A stretch of DNA of 51,890 nt from Prochlorococcus sp. AG-424-E18. Lineage in GTDB: Bacteria; Cyanobacteriota; Cyanobacteriia; PCC-6307; Cyanobiaceae. Below are positions 41,508-51,605 of the stretch, one piece after another. The notes beneath the pieces were generated by a model. That model saw nothing but the letters and a program-made list of their open reading frames with translations. It had not been told where the DNA came from and searched no databases. The stretch spans positions 1 through 51,890 of the forward strand of contig QCNC01000009.1 of NCBI GenBank assembly GCA_003210155.1, written 5' to 3'. Each line of letters opens with the position of its first letter. Positions within the stretch are counted from its first letter, which is position 1. The translations under genes were made by a program, and so were the position numbers.

Positions 41508-42005
41508 ATGCCTAGTAATTGGTCAAAAATAAGAGATGAATGGCTTGATAGAACCGCTGTTGCGAAAGATGATGCTAAATGGGCATTAGAAGCTTTAATT
41601 AATTCTGAAGAAGAGTTATTTGAAATAGAACAAAAAATAAAGAATAAAGAGGACGCTATAAGCCAAGTAAAATTTTTGAAGAAAAAGGTTAAAGAAACTA
41701 TTTCCTCTAAAGAAATTAGTCTCGATGATATTGCATTAAATACTTCAAATTCAAACAAAGTACAGATCTCAGTACCATCAAATCTTACTTATCTTTTGAA
41801 AGTTTGGGCCGCAGCAGAAGGAAGAGATCTATCAAGTGTTGCTTTTCAATGTTTAGAAACTGGTATAAGGGAAATGAAAAGCAAAGGTTCAATACCTTCA
41901 ATAGCAGTAAATAGATATGACTCGGCCTGTCAAAAGAGGATTGCACTAGCGGAAGTAAACAATCTATTGGAGAAATACGAATTAGCTCAGGATGAAATCA
42001 AATAA
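41508..42005 (+). CDS. Coiled-coil protein with ribbon-helix-helix-like domain (165 aa)
   Basis: The N-terminal half (residues 1-70) is a charged coiled coil. Residues 85-130 fit a CopG/MetJ-type ribbon-helix-helix pattern: a strand KVQISVPSNL, helix TYLLKVWAAAEG, then RDLSSVAFQCLETGIREM. The C-terminus is again helical. It starts 30 bp after the palindromic site and is followed within 2 bp by the 130-aa gene. A self-regulating repressor is the best guess. Confidence 0.65.
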   Translation: MPSNWSKIRDEWLDRTAVAKDDAKWALEALINSEEELFEIEQKIKNKEDAISQVKFLKKKVKETISSKEISLDDIALNTSNSNKVQISVPSNLTYLLKVWAAAEGRDLSSVAFQCLETGIREMKSKGSIPSIAVNRYDSACQKRIALAEVNNLLEKYELAQDEIK

Positions 42006-42007
42006 TT

Positions 42008-42400
42008 ATGAATAACAGAAAAATCATTAAAGGATACAAAACATTAATATCATCAAGATTTAATGTAGATACTTCTGTAGATAAATCTAAAGATGGAATA
42101 ATTTATACTCTTTATTCTGATGCATTTAATTCACTTAAAGTTGGTTTTGCTGAAAATGATAAGGTACTAGAAAAAAAATTATCAAGTGAAGCATTGATAT
42201 TATTGGATATGAAAAAAGGCAAAAAGAAAGATCTATGTTTATTAATAACCACTCTAAAAGAACTTGGCATCAAATATTCAGACAATTTTTATTTCAAATA
42301 CTCAGGTTCTTTAATGAAACATTTATCTACTCTAGGTTGGCCTGTTGGAAGATCACTATATAAACAAAGAAAGATTAAAAAAGAACTTGTATGTGCATAA
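42008..42400 (+). CDS. Hypothetical protein (130 aa), possible degenerate GIY-YIG-like fold
   Basis: Residues 30-60 read IIYTLYSDAFNSLKVGFAEND, resembling the opening strands of T5orf172/MUG113-type GIY-YIG domains, where a YxLxS strand is followed by a KVG strand. The catalytic Arg and Glu are not clear, so activity is doubtful. The C-terminus is basic. It is co-transcribed with the RHH-like gene upstream, which is a regulator-effector layout. Confidence 0.6.
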   Translation: MNNRKIIKGYKTLISSRFNVDTSVDKSKDGIIYTLYSDAFNSLKVGFAENDKVLEKKLSSEALILLDMKKGKKKDLCLLITTLKELGIKYSDNFYFKYSGSLMKHLSTLGWPVGRSLYKQRKIKKELVCA

Positions 42401-42402
42401 AT

Positions 42403-42876
42403 TTAAATGTAATCGCACTCTAAAGTTTCTCTGGTTTCTCTTTTTGTGATTGGATTAGTTCCAGTAGCACTTTCACAAAATTTCCTAATAATATCTTTTG
42501 GCAAAAAAACATTTGTGAAGTCAGCGCCTTGTATTTTTACATTTTGAAACTGGGTACTATAAGCAAAAGAATCTTCCAAGTTAGTATTTGATAAATCTGT
42601 TCCATCTAAAACAGCGGAATCTAACGTTACTTCTCTTAAGTTGGAGTTACTTAAATTAGTATCTTTCAATTTTGCTCCATAAAGAGTCGCATTTTGGAGC
42701 TCACAACCTGACAAATTTGCGTCTTGTAAATCAGTCAAATAGAAAGTTGCGCCTTTTAAATCAGATCCAGAAAAATCAGCCCCTACCAATGATTGTTTAC
42801 CATAATCCAACGCAGCGAAGCTTCTAGAAGGGAGGGTTAAAACAACTATAAAAAAAGTTAAAATTATAAATCTCAT
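42403..42876 (-). CDS. Secreted pentapeptide-repeat protein
   Basis: A signal peptide at 1-21 (cut near SFA-AL) exports the protein. Residues 30-125 form about 15 A(D/N)LXX repeats such as ADFSGSDLKGATF and NLSNTNLEDS, which fold as a right-handed square beta helix. The C-terminus has two Cys near the end, in KFCESATG and ETLECDYI. Lumenal pentapeptide proteins are common in cyanobacteria and have no clear function. It diverges from the GMC gene. Confidence 0.85.
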   Translation of the reverse strand: MRFIILTFFIVVLTLPSRSFAALDYGKQSLVGADFSGSDLKGATFYLTDLQDANLSGCELQNATLYGAKLKDTNLSNSNLREVTLDSAVLDGTDLSNTNLEDSFAYSTQFQNVKIQGADFTNVFLPKDIIRKFCESATGTNPITKRETRETLECDYI

Positions 42877-42983
42877 TTGTTTGAGTAGTATTTCAATAAA
42901 TTCTAACTTCTTAAGCTGAAATCTAAAAATTAATTATTTACTGAATGCTATATTTATTGAAATAGCAACTCACGAAATAGATT

Positions 42984-44624
42984 TTGGATATAAGTCCTTA
43001 TGATGCAATTGTTGTAGGTTCTGGAGCTACAGGAGGAATAGCAGCACTTACATTGGCAGAACAAGGGATCAAGGTTTTAGTAATAGAAGCAGGCCCTCAA
43101 GTTAAAAGGCATGAAGCTAGTAATCTTGAGCCAAAAAGTACATTAAAAAGATTATCAGGAGTAATAACAAAAAAACATGCTAATCAGTGCCAACATCCTG
43201 GTTATTGGAAAAATAATCCTGACTTATATTCAAATGAATTGAAGCATCCTTATGACTTCCCAAAAAAAAAGCCATTTCTTTGGACACAAGGTAAACAATA
43301 TGGGGGGAGATCATTAACTTGGGGAGGCATAACATTAAGACTTTCCTCAGAAGACTTTCATCCAGCTAAAAAAGACGGATTCGGACCAAACTGGCCTATT
43401 TCATACGAAGAAATTTCCCCGCACTACGATTTTATTGAAAATTTCTGCGGAATTTATGGACGAAAAGATGATATCAAGGAGGTCCCAAACGGTAAATATA
43501 TTGGTGAAATTCCTCTTACAGAAAACGAAAATGTTTTTGGCAGTAAAGTTAAATCAAAATTAAACTATCCATTTATCCAATCAAGAGGATTTGACCGTAA
43601 TTCATCTGTAAAAGAAAAAAATTGGCCCAAGTCCTCTAGCGTAGGAAGCTCTTTAAAAAAAGCTTTAGATACTGGAAATGTACAAATAATCTCTAATTAC
43701 CTAATGGAGTCTTTTGAGATTAACAAGATAACAGAGCTTGCCTCAAAACTAACGATTGTAAACCTAGAAAATGGACACAAAGAAGTATTGGATTGTGATT
43801 TGATTCTTCTTTGCGCATCAACAATTTCAACACTGAGAATACTACTGAACTCAGAATACAAATCAAATTCCTCAGGGTTTAAAGATAATTCTGGGAAATT
43901 AGGTAAATACCTAATGGATCACATATCTATCTGTAGATTTTTTTCAGTCCCAAAAGAAAAAAACTCAGATAAATCGCTAGATAATCCTTCCGATCTTTCT
44001 GGAGCAGGCAGCTTCTTTATTCCTTTTGGTTCAAATTTACCAGAAATTGACGACATAAATTTCCATAGAGGTTATGGAATCTGGGGGGCAATTGATAGAT
44101 TAGGGATACCTAAATTTTTACAAAAAGACGCAAACAAATCCATTGGCTTTCTTATCGCCCATGGTGAAGTCCTTCCTAGAGAGAAAAACTCAGTTTCTCT
44201 CTCAAGAAAAACAGATGAATGGGGAATACCAATTCCATACATTGAATTCGAATGGAGCGAGAATGAGTTAAATATGGCAAAACATATGGAAAAAACAATA
44301 CAAAAATCAGTCAATGCTGCAAATGGGAAAATAAAAAATATTGATGAACTAATGAATATTCCATTAGGGAGTTTATTTACAAAAAATTTGATAGCACTTT
44401 CAGATAGTCCTCCTCCTCCTGGATATTATATTCATGAGGTAGGGGGAGCACCAATGGGGTTAAATGAAGAAAATAGCGTAGTTGATAAATTTAATAGATT
44501 GTGGAGATGTAAAAATGTACTGGTACTAGATGGAGCATGCTGGCCAACATCATCTTGGCAAAGCCCCACGCTCACAATGATGGCCTTGAGTAGAAGAGCC
44601 TGTTTAAATATTAAAAAGACTTAG
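42984..44624 (+). CDS. GMC-family FAD-dependent oxidoreductase
   Basis: The N-terminal FAD-binding fold has IVVGSGATGGIAALTLAEQG near 9-28 and a GGRSLTWGG motif near 109-117 that contacts the flavin. The C-terminal signature HEVGGAPMG and NVLVLDGACWPTSSWQSPTLTMMAL is typical of glucose-methanol-choline enzymes. The start is TTG at 42984. At 546 aa with no signal peptide it is probably cytoplasmic. The alcohol or sugar substrate is unknown. Confidence 0.88.
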   Translation: MDISPYDAIVVGSGATGGIAALTLAEQGIKVLVIEAGPQVKRHEASNLEPKSTLKRLSGVITKKHANQCQHPGYWKNNPDLYSNELKHPYDFPKKKPFLWTQGKQYGGRSLTWGGITLRLSSEDFHPAKKDGFGPNWPISYEEISPHYDFIENFCGIYGRKDDIKEVPNGKYIGEIPLTENENVFGSKVKSKLNYPFIQSRGFDRNSSVKEKNWPKSSSVGSSLKKALDTGNVQIISNYLMESFEINKITELASKLTIVNLENGHKEVLDCDLILLCASTISTLRILLNSEYKSNSSGFKDNSGKLGKYLMDHISICRFFSVPKEKNSDKSLDNPSDLSGAGSFFIPFGSNLPEIDDINFHRGYGIWGAIDRLGIPKFLQKDANKSIGFLIAHGEVLPREKNSVSLSRKTDEWGIPIPYIEFEWSENELNMAKHMEKTIQKSVNAANGKIKNIDELMNIPLGSLFTKNLIALSDSPPPPGYYIHEVGGAPMGLNEENSVVDKFNRLWRCKNVLVLDGACWPTSSWQSPTLTMMALSRRACLNIKKT

Positions 44625-44868
44625 AGGGTGTAAATAATTGATTTAAATAAATTTCTGAGACAGAATTATCTGTACAACCGTTTTGAACGAGAAAAGTAGC
44701 TAATGCTGAATTTATAAGCTTATACTGATCCCAAGTCGGGTTACTTAATACGAAATCTTTCATAGTGTTATAAAGAGTTTCTGAAAGCTCTGTTTCTAAT
44801 GAGACTTTATTTGAAGAGCACTCTACAAGTTTCTTATCAGTTAAATTTGTTTGGGTGATTTGATTCAT
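44611..44868 (-). CDS. DUF2811 family protein
   Basis: The 85-aa protein matches the cyanobacterial DUF2811 pattern: VSLETELSETLYNTMKDFV, then SNPTWDQYKLINSALATFLVQNG and a C-terminal SEIYLNQLF. The fold is predicted all-helical. Function unknown. Its end overlaps the GMC gene end by 14 bp. Confidence 0.8.
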   Translation of the reverse strand: MNQITQTNLTDKKLVECSSNKVSLETELSETLYNTMKDFVLSNPTWDQYKLINSALATFLVQNGCTDNSVSEIYLNQLFTPSKSF

Positions 44869-45253
44869 AAATTTATTTTTATATCAACAATAATGATATT
44901 TTTTTCTAAAAATATCAAGAAAAATTTTTTGATAAACTTTTCTAATTATCAAATAAGACTCATGTTATAAGTTGGTTTTTAAAAAACTTCTTTTTTAAAT
45001 AAGGAAATTGAATAAATCTTAAAAAAAAGTCAACAATAATGAGGAAGTCCTGTTTTTTTTGAAAAATACTGCCATTTCTAATCCAGTGTGGATTTGGACG
45101 TGGAAAACAAACTGCAAATTGTGGAAAATCTAGCTCAAAATACTTTCACGATTTTATATTAAGAATACTTATATGTACTGAGTCTATTAAGACTAAGTCG
45201 AGAAAGAGACAGGTGATTCATTGATTTTCAACGGATTTTCTTAAGATTTTGTC
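44869..45253. other. Intergenic region with DnaA-box-like sites
   Basis: Three sites in one orientation: TGTGGATTT (45087-45095), CGTGGAAAA (45099-45107) and TGTGGAAAA (45120-45128). The last is the exact complement of the cyanobacterial DnaA box TTTTCCACA. The sites are 12 and 21 bp apart. The rest is AT-rich and holds no other feature that I can support. Confidence 0.45.
45059..45133 (+). CDS. Possible Trp-rich peptide (24 aa)
   Basis: A TTG-start frame reads through the DnaA-box-like sites and encodes MKNTAISNPVWIWTWKTNC before ending KLWKI, with four Trp. The TGTGGA sites are spaced in multiples of three, which produces the in-frame Trp codons. It may be a coincidence of the binding sites. 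If real it could be a leader peptide, but no tryptophan gene follows. Confidence 0.2.
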   Translation: MKNTAISNPVWIWTWKTNCKLWKI

Positions 45254-46378
45254 TTAATTAGGCAAGCGAAGCGTGACAGGTCCTAAAGGGTGTTTTGAAT
45301 TTGGATAAATACTATGGTGATGGTGATGGGGATTATGTTCATGTTGATGAGCCTCTTCATATTCATGTTCTAAGTAATCACCTCCTCCTGTGACTGATTT
45401 TTCTTGATTATGAGTTGGGATTTGATTTTGTATTTCACAAGCACCATTGCATTCAGGATCACATAAATCACAGCTGATACCCAAGCCCTCTACATGGTCA
45501 TGATGACTTTCTTGTACCATTCCAACTTCTTTTTCAAAGCCAAATAAATTTGATCTATATTTACAAGTTGAGCAATTCATAAAATTATTACCTTCATTAT
45601 TAAGAATCTCTTCAATCCTTTCTACAAAAGTGTCGACCACATAAGACTGTGACGAAAGATATTTTGCATGTATAAATGAAATATTTGGATTATTAATCGC
45701 AACTAAATCACTTTGCCTTTTTATTCTGGTAACAAGGACACCTGAGAAAAGGAAATAAGGGAAAACAATTATATTTTTATAACCAAGTCTCACAACATTT
45801 TTCAAGCCAGGTTCAACAAGGGGGAAAGTTACTCCAGAAAAAACTGTTTCCCCCCACCCTAAACCAATACCTTCTACGATCATTCTCGTAATTTTTGAAA
45901 CATTGGAATTCGCATCTGGGTCAGAAGAGCCTCTACCCACAACAACTAATAATGATTCTTCAGGTTTGAGATTATTATTTTGTTTAAATACATCTTTTAC
46001 TCTTTCACAAGCTGCACTGATCATTAAATTATTAATACCTAATTCTCTTCCATAAATTATTTCAATTCCTGTTTTACTTGAATAATTCATAAGCAGGCTA
46101 GGTATATCATTTTTTACATGACCAGCAGCGAAAAGCATTGCAGGTATTGCAATTATTTTTTTTATAGAAAGATCTTTTAACTTGTCTAAAGCATCAACAA
46201 TCGAAGGTTTAGCAAATTCCAAGAAACCAAATTCAATTAAAAAGTTTGGATATCTTTTTTGGATGAAATTAGTTAATTCTTGAAATTCAGTAATGGCTAG
46301 TTTATTTCTACTCCCGTGTCCACAGATAAGTATCGCGACTTGATTACTTAACTTAGAATCTAAATTATCCAAATTCAA
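45254..46378 (-). CDS. Sirohydrochlorin chelatase (CbiX-type, two domains) with His/Cys-rich tail
   Basis: Two CbiX/SirB half-domains are fused: ILICGHGSRNKLAITEFQELTN opens the first (about 12-125), and LLVVVGRGSSDPDANSNVSKI the second (about 143-255). The active-site His is in GHGSR. A CxxCxYR motif and a Cys-rich stretch CDLCDPECNGACEIQ follow. The tail (about 340-360) is His-rich (HEYEEAHQHEHNPHHHHHS). It inserts metal into sirohydrochlorin for siroheme or cobalamin. The tail may store or deliver cobalt or nickel. Confidence 0.88.
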   Translation of the reverse strand: MNLDNLDSKLSNQVAILICGHGSRNKLAITEFQELTNFIQKRYPNFLIEFGFLEFAKPSIVDALDKLKDLSIKKIIAIPAMLFAAGHVKNDIPSLLMNYSSKTGIEIIYGRELGINNLMISAACERVKDVFKQNNNLKPEESLLVVVGRGSSDPDANSNVSKITRMIVEGIGLGWGETVFSGVTFPLVEPGLKNVVRLGYKNIIVFPYFLFSGVLVTRIKRQSDLVAINNPNISFIHAKYLSSQSYVVDTFVERIEEILNNEGNNFMNCSTCKYRSNLFGFEKEVGMVQESHHDHVEGLGISCDLCDPECNGACEIQNQIPTHNQEKSVTGGGDYLEHEYEEAHQHEHNPHHHHHSIYPNSKHPLGPVTLRLPN

Positions 46379-46419
46379 AATATTACTTATACCATAATAG
46401 TAAAGAATAATATCATGTA

Positions 46420-47697
46420 GTGAAAAAAAAAAACTTGCTTGAAATTCCTAATATTAACTCAAAGGATGCAAAATTAAAGAAATTAGTTTTTGACATTGAT
46501 AATTCCTTATTTAAGGAGGATAACTATTCTAGGGATAAATTCGAGCACCTTTGCGTATGTAGTGGAGGTACAACCTCTAGCTGTGCAAAAAATGGTTTTA
46601 CAACTCTTGATCTAAGAAAAAATCACAGCAAAATTCAACTAGATAGAAAAACCAATTTAGTAAGAATTGGAGGGGGAGTAATAATGGGGGATCTACTGAA
46701 TCATTTACAAAAACATAATCGAAGTTTTCCAATCGGACTTTCTAAACTTCCTGGAGCAGGCTATATACTTACTGGTGGAGTAAGCCCGCTCAGTAGGACC
46801 TACGGATTAGCCATTGATAATATTGAATCAATAAAAGGTTTCTTGGGTAATGGCACATTTATCTCTTTAAAAAAAAATCAAATAAATCCAGAAGAACAAT
46901 TGACTTGGGAAGCAATTAAAGGGGCAGCACCCTTCTTTTCAATTATTACCGAAATAGAACTTAAGACTTTCCAATCTTATCCAATTAAAGTTATTGAGGG
47001 ATTTGTAAATCTCAATGAACTTTCAGAAATAATAAAATTATCAGAGGAATTTCCAGAAAATATCAGTCTTCAATGGATTTATGCCCAAAAAATTTACATA
47101 TATATTTTTGCTGAACTCAAAAATAATTTAGAGGATAAAAGAACAGAAGATTACCTAATGCCTTTAGACAAATTTCCCGCTCTAGAAAAACAATTTTTTG
47201 AGAACTTTAACAAAATAAATTTCTTCCCAAAGGAATTGAATTTGTATGAGCTGAATGCAAATAACCATTCTGAGGTAATTAGTCTTCTTGGAGAAGATTT
47301 AAAAAATGATATCCCAATTTTCATAAAATGTTTGGACGAAATAATGGAAAATAAACCTAATAATTCCTGTTATGTTGCTTCTCAACAATTAGGTTGCAAC
47401 ACTAAAAAGTTAAATCATGGCTCAAGCTTTTTTGTTCATAGAAAAAGTACTTGGAAACCATGGATATATGCATCATGGAAAAAAAATGATCTTCAAGAAA
47501 AAGAAGACGCTTTGGAATGGATTAATAAATCGTGGAGCAAGCTAAAAAGGTTTTATCCAAATATTCACTTAGCCCAATTGCATAATCATTTGGATTTTCA
47601 TGAGGAAGAAATTAGATTAGCCTTTGGAAACAGAATGAATGAATTAAAAACTTTAAAGAATATTTTTGACCCACAAGGTATTTTGCCTCCTTTATGA
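46420..47697 (+). CDS. FAD-binding oxidoreductase (PCMH/GlcD-like)
   Basis: The GTG-start protein of 425 aa has a PCMH-type FAD domain at about 40-190, with NHSKIQLDRKTNLVRIGGGV and the FAD-contact segment GYILTGGVSPLSRTYGLAIDN. The C-terminal berberine-bridge-like end is LRLAFGNRMNELKTLKNIFDPQGILPPL-like in pattern (residues near 398-425). No FeS domain is present. The substrate is unknown. It is 30 bp upstream of the SulP gene on the same strand. Confidence 0.8.
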   Translation: MKKKNLLEIPNINSKDAKLKKLVFDIDNSLFKEDNYSRDKFEHLCVCSGGTTSSCAKNGFTTLDLRKNHSKIQLDRKTNLVRIGGGVIMGDLLNHLQKHNRSFPIGLSKLPGAGYILTGGVSPLSRTYGLAIDNIESIKGFLGNGTFISLKKNQINPEEQLTWEAIKGAAPFFSIITEIELKTFQSYPIKVIEGFVNLNELSEIIKLSEEFPENISLQWIYAQKIYIYIFAELKNNLEDKRTEDYLMPLDKFPALEKQFFENFNKINFFPKELNLYELNANNHSEVISLLGEDLKNDIPIFIKCLDEIMENKPNNSCYVASQQLGCNTKKLNHGSSFFVHRKSTWKPWIYASWKKNDLQEKEDALEWINKSWSKLKRFYPNIHLAQLHNHLDFHEEEIRLAFGNRMNELKTLKNIFDPQGILPPL

Positions 47698-47727
47698 GGT
47701 AACTTCTTTATTATAAAGAAACTTAAA

Positions 47728-49293
47728 ATGTCAAATTTCTCAAGATATTTATCTAAAAATTGGTTAGAAGATCCAAAGTCAAATATTCTCTCTGGCTTAG
47801 TAGTTGCTTTTGCAATGATCCCAGAAGCAATTGCTTTTTCAGGTATAGCTGGTGTAGATCCTAAAGTTGGCCTTTTTGGTGCATTTTGCTTATCTATAAC
47901 AATTGCGATTGTTGGAGGAAGAAGGGGGATGATCACTTCAGCTACAGGTTCAACAGCTCTTTTGATGACAGGACTTGTTGCTTATGGAGAATCACAAGCT
48001 CCTAGATTAGGGGTCCCATATCTTATTGCAGCTGGAATATTAACTGGAATTTTCCAAATTCTTTGGGGATATTTAAGACTTGCCTACCAAATGCGATTCG
48101 TGCCAACGGGAGTATTAAGTGGATTTGTAAATGCACTGGCGCTTTTAATATTTCAGGCACAACTACCTCAGTTAGGAATAGGTATTAAAGAATCAAAAGG
48201 ATTAATTGAACAAACTTTGAGTCAGTATCCAGTTAACTCTCAGGTCCCAGTAGTTTGGATTCTTGTAATCCTAGGATTAATAATTATCTATGGGCTGCCA
48301 AAAATCACAAAAGTAGTCCCATCTCAACTTATCGCGATAGTAGTAATTACTCTCATAAGCATATTCTTGAATCTAGATGTCCCAACAGTTAGCGATTTGG
48401 GTAAATTACCTGATGGATTACCAAGTATTTCTCTTCCTTTTGGATCAATAGAAAATGGGAAAGTACCTTTTAGTCTTGAAACATTAGGAATTATTTTACC
48501 GACTTCGCTTGCAATATCTCTCGTGGGTTTAATGGAAACCTTTTTAACTCAAGACATTTTAGACGATGTAACTGATACAAGTTCTAATAAAAATAAAGAA
48601 GCAAGAGGACAGGGAATCGCAAATATTGTGGCATCCTTATTTGGTGGAATGGCAGGATGTGCCTTAGTTGGGCAATCTGTTATGAATACTGAGAATGGTG
48701 GTAAATCTAGATTATCAACTCTCTCCTCAGGTATATCTCTACTAATTATGATTATCCTCTTGAAGTCTTGGATTGGAGCAATACCAATGGCTGCTTTAGT
48801 AGCAATTATGATAACGATCGCAATAAGTACAGCAGATATAAATGGATTAAAAAATATTAGAAAGATACCTAAAAGTGATACTGCTGTAATGCTTATGACT
48901 TTTGCGGTTACAATGCTGACAAAACCTCATAATCTTGCACTTGGAGTTGTTGCTGGAGTTGCATTAGCTGCGATCCTTTTCAGCAGAAAAGTCGCAAAAG
49001 TTATAACTGTCTCAAGAACTAAAGAAAATAATTTGACTACCTACAAAGTTAAAGGACAATTATTTTTTGTAAGTAAAATTTATTTCTTGCAAGGATTTGA
49101 TATTCATGAACATCCAGAAAATATTGTAATTGATATGTCTTTAGCTCATATTTGGGATCAAAGTGGCGTTGTTGCTCTTGAGCAAATTATTAGAAAGTTC
49201 CAGAATGGTGGTTCTAAAGTTGAAATTATAGGATTAAATAAGGAAAGTCTTAACTTATTTGAAAGACTAGGTGGTATAGAAAGTGCCCATTAA
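47728..49293 (+). CDS. SulP-family anion transporter with STAS domain
   Basis: A 521-aa membrane protein with about 12-14 helices. The SulP signature is near the N-terminus (ILSGLVVAFAMIPEAIAFSGIAGVDPKVGLF), and a cytoplasmic STAS domain covers about 430-521 (NIVIDMSLAHIWDQSGVVALE). Cyanobacterial SulP proteins carry sulfate or bicarbonate (BicA), and the sequence alone does not separate the two. The FAD-binding gene upstream is probably in the same transcript. Confidence 0.9.
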   Translation: MSNFSRYLSKNWLEDPKSNILSGLVVAFAMIPEAIAFSGIAGVDPKVGLFGAFCLSITIAIVGGRRGMITSATGSTALLMTGLVAYGESQAPRLGVPYLIAAGILTGIFQILWGYLRLAYQMRFVPTGVLSGFVNALALLIFQAQLPQLGIGIKESKGLIEQTLSQYPVNSQVPVVWILVILGLIIIYGLPKITKVVPSQLIAIVVITLISIFLNLDVPTVSDLGKLPDGLPSISLPFGSIENGKVPFSLETLGIILPTSLAISLVGLMETFLTQDILDDVTDTSSNKNKEARGQGIANIVASLFGGMAGCALVGQSVMNTENGGKSRLSTLSSGISLLIMIILLKSWIGAIPMAALVAIMITIAISTADINGLKNIRKIPKSDTAVMLMTFAVTMLTKPHNLALGVVAGVALAAILFSRKVAKVITVSRTKENNLTTYKVKGQLFFVSKIYFLQGFDIHEHPENIVIDMSLAHIWDQSGVVALEQIIRKFQNGGSKVEIIGLNKESLNLFERLGGIESAH

Positions 49294-49300
49294 TAAAGAG

Positions 49301-50191
49301 TTAATTAAGACTAACTTGTTGATAACAAAACCAGAGCCATTGCTGAAAAAGCAAATTTCTATGAGATCTCCAAGCAGTTTTTGAACTATTTAGATCAAAA
49401 TTTTCAGGAGGAGGAACATCTCCCTTTTCTTTGTCTCTTTCAATTTCACTAATAATTCTATGCACCGTATATTCAGGATGACCTAAATGCATAAGTTGTT
49501 TTTGATCATTAGATTCAAATATTGTATATCCGACGTTTTTTCCATAAGCCAACAAATTCAATTTCCCTTGTTTTTGGGCCTTCTCCATTTCCAAATCTGG
49601 CAATCCTGCAAATCTACTTTGAGGACAAATAAATTCATCATCTTGTGTACCCATCAAAGGGTGTCCAGGAACAAGACTTTTTAAAGGGAATACCCCAAAT
49701 AATTTCCTATCAAAAACTTTCTTCTCGACCCCTGCCAAATAAGCCAGCGCAAAGCCAGCCCAACATAATCCAAGAGTACTCGCACAAGAATTTCTGGCTT
49801 CATCAACAATTTTCACAAATTCATCCCAATACTTAACCTCCTCAAAGGCTAGGTGCTCAATAGGTGCTCCAGTAATAATGATTCCATCTAAAGGTTCTGG
49901 ATTATTTGCTTCTTCCCAAGTTATGTATAGATTATTTAGATGATTAAGATCCCATGTTTTATATGAGTGAGTTTTAAGCTTTATCCAAACTGGCTCAATT
50001 TGAAGAGGAGATAAACCAAGTGGATGTAGTAAGTTAAATTCATACTGCTTGCCAAGAGGCATGATATTTAAGATACCAATCCTAAGAGGACGTATATCCT
50101 GTCTTTTTGCCAATTCAGGTTCAATCCAAGATATATGATTTTTCTCAACATCACTAATCTTGTGATAGTTACTTGGAATTATTAAAGCCAA
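49301..50191 (-). CDS. metA: Homoserine O-succinyltransferase/acetyltransferase
   Basis: MetA acylates homoserine in methionine synthesis. Blocks include RPLRIGILNIMPLG, IEPVWIKLKTHSYK, DGIIITGAPIEHLAFEEVKYWDE, the catalytic Cys in TLGLCWAGFALAYL, and the catalytic His and Glu in MHLGHPEYTVHR. The 296-aa length is normal. Cyanobacterial enzymes often use acetyl-CoA despite the name. It follows metY on the same strand, so methionine genes are clustered. Confidence 0.92.
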   Translation of the reverse strand: MALIIPSNYHKISDVEKNHISWIEPELAKRQDIRPLRIGILNIMPLGKQYEFNLLHPLGLSPLQIEPVWIKLKTHSYKTWDLNHLNNLYITWEEANNPEPLDGIIITGAPIEHLAFEEVKYWDEFVKIVDEARNSCASTLGLCWAGFALAYLAGVEKKVFDRKLFGVFPLKSLVPGHPLMGTQDDEFICPQSRFAGLPDLEMEKAQKQGKLNLLAYGKNVGYTIFESNDQKQLMHLGHPEYTVHRIISEIERDKEKGDVPPPENFDLNSSKTAWRSHRNLLFQQWLWFCYQQVSLN

Positions 50192-50204
50192 TAAATCTCC
50201 TTTC

Positions 50205-51539
<1,335 letters not shown>

Positions 51540-51605
51540 TTAAATAATCCTATTATCTATTTAACTTAGAAAAGTCCAAAAAAAAAACAAAAAAAAGATA
51601 AATAT

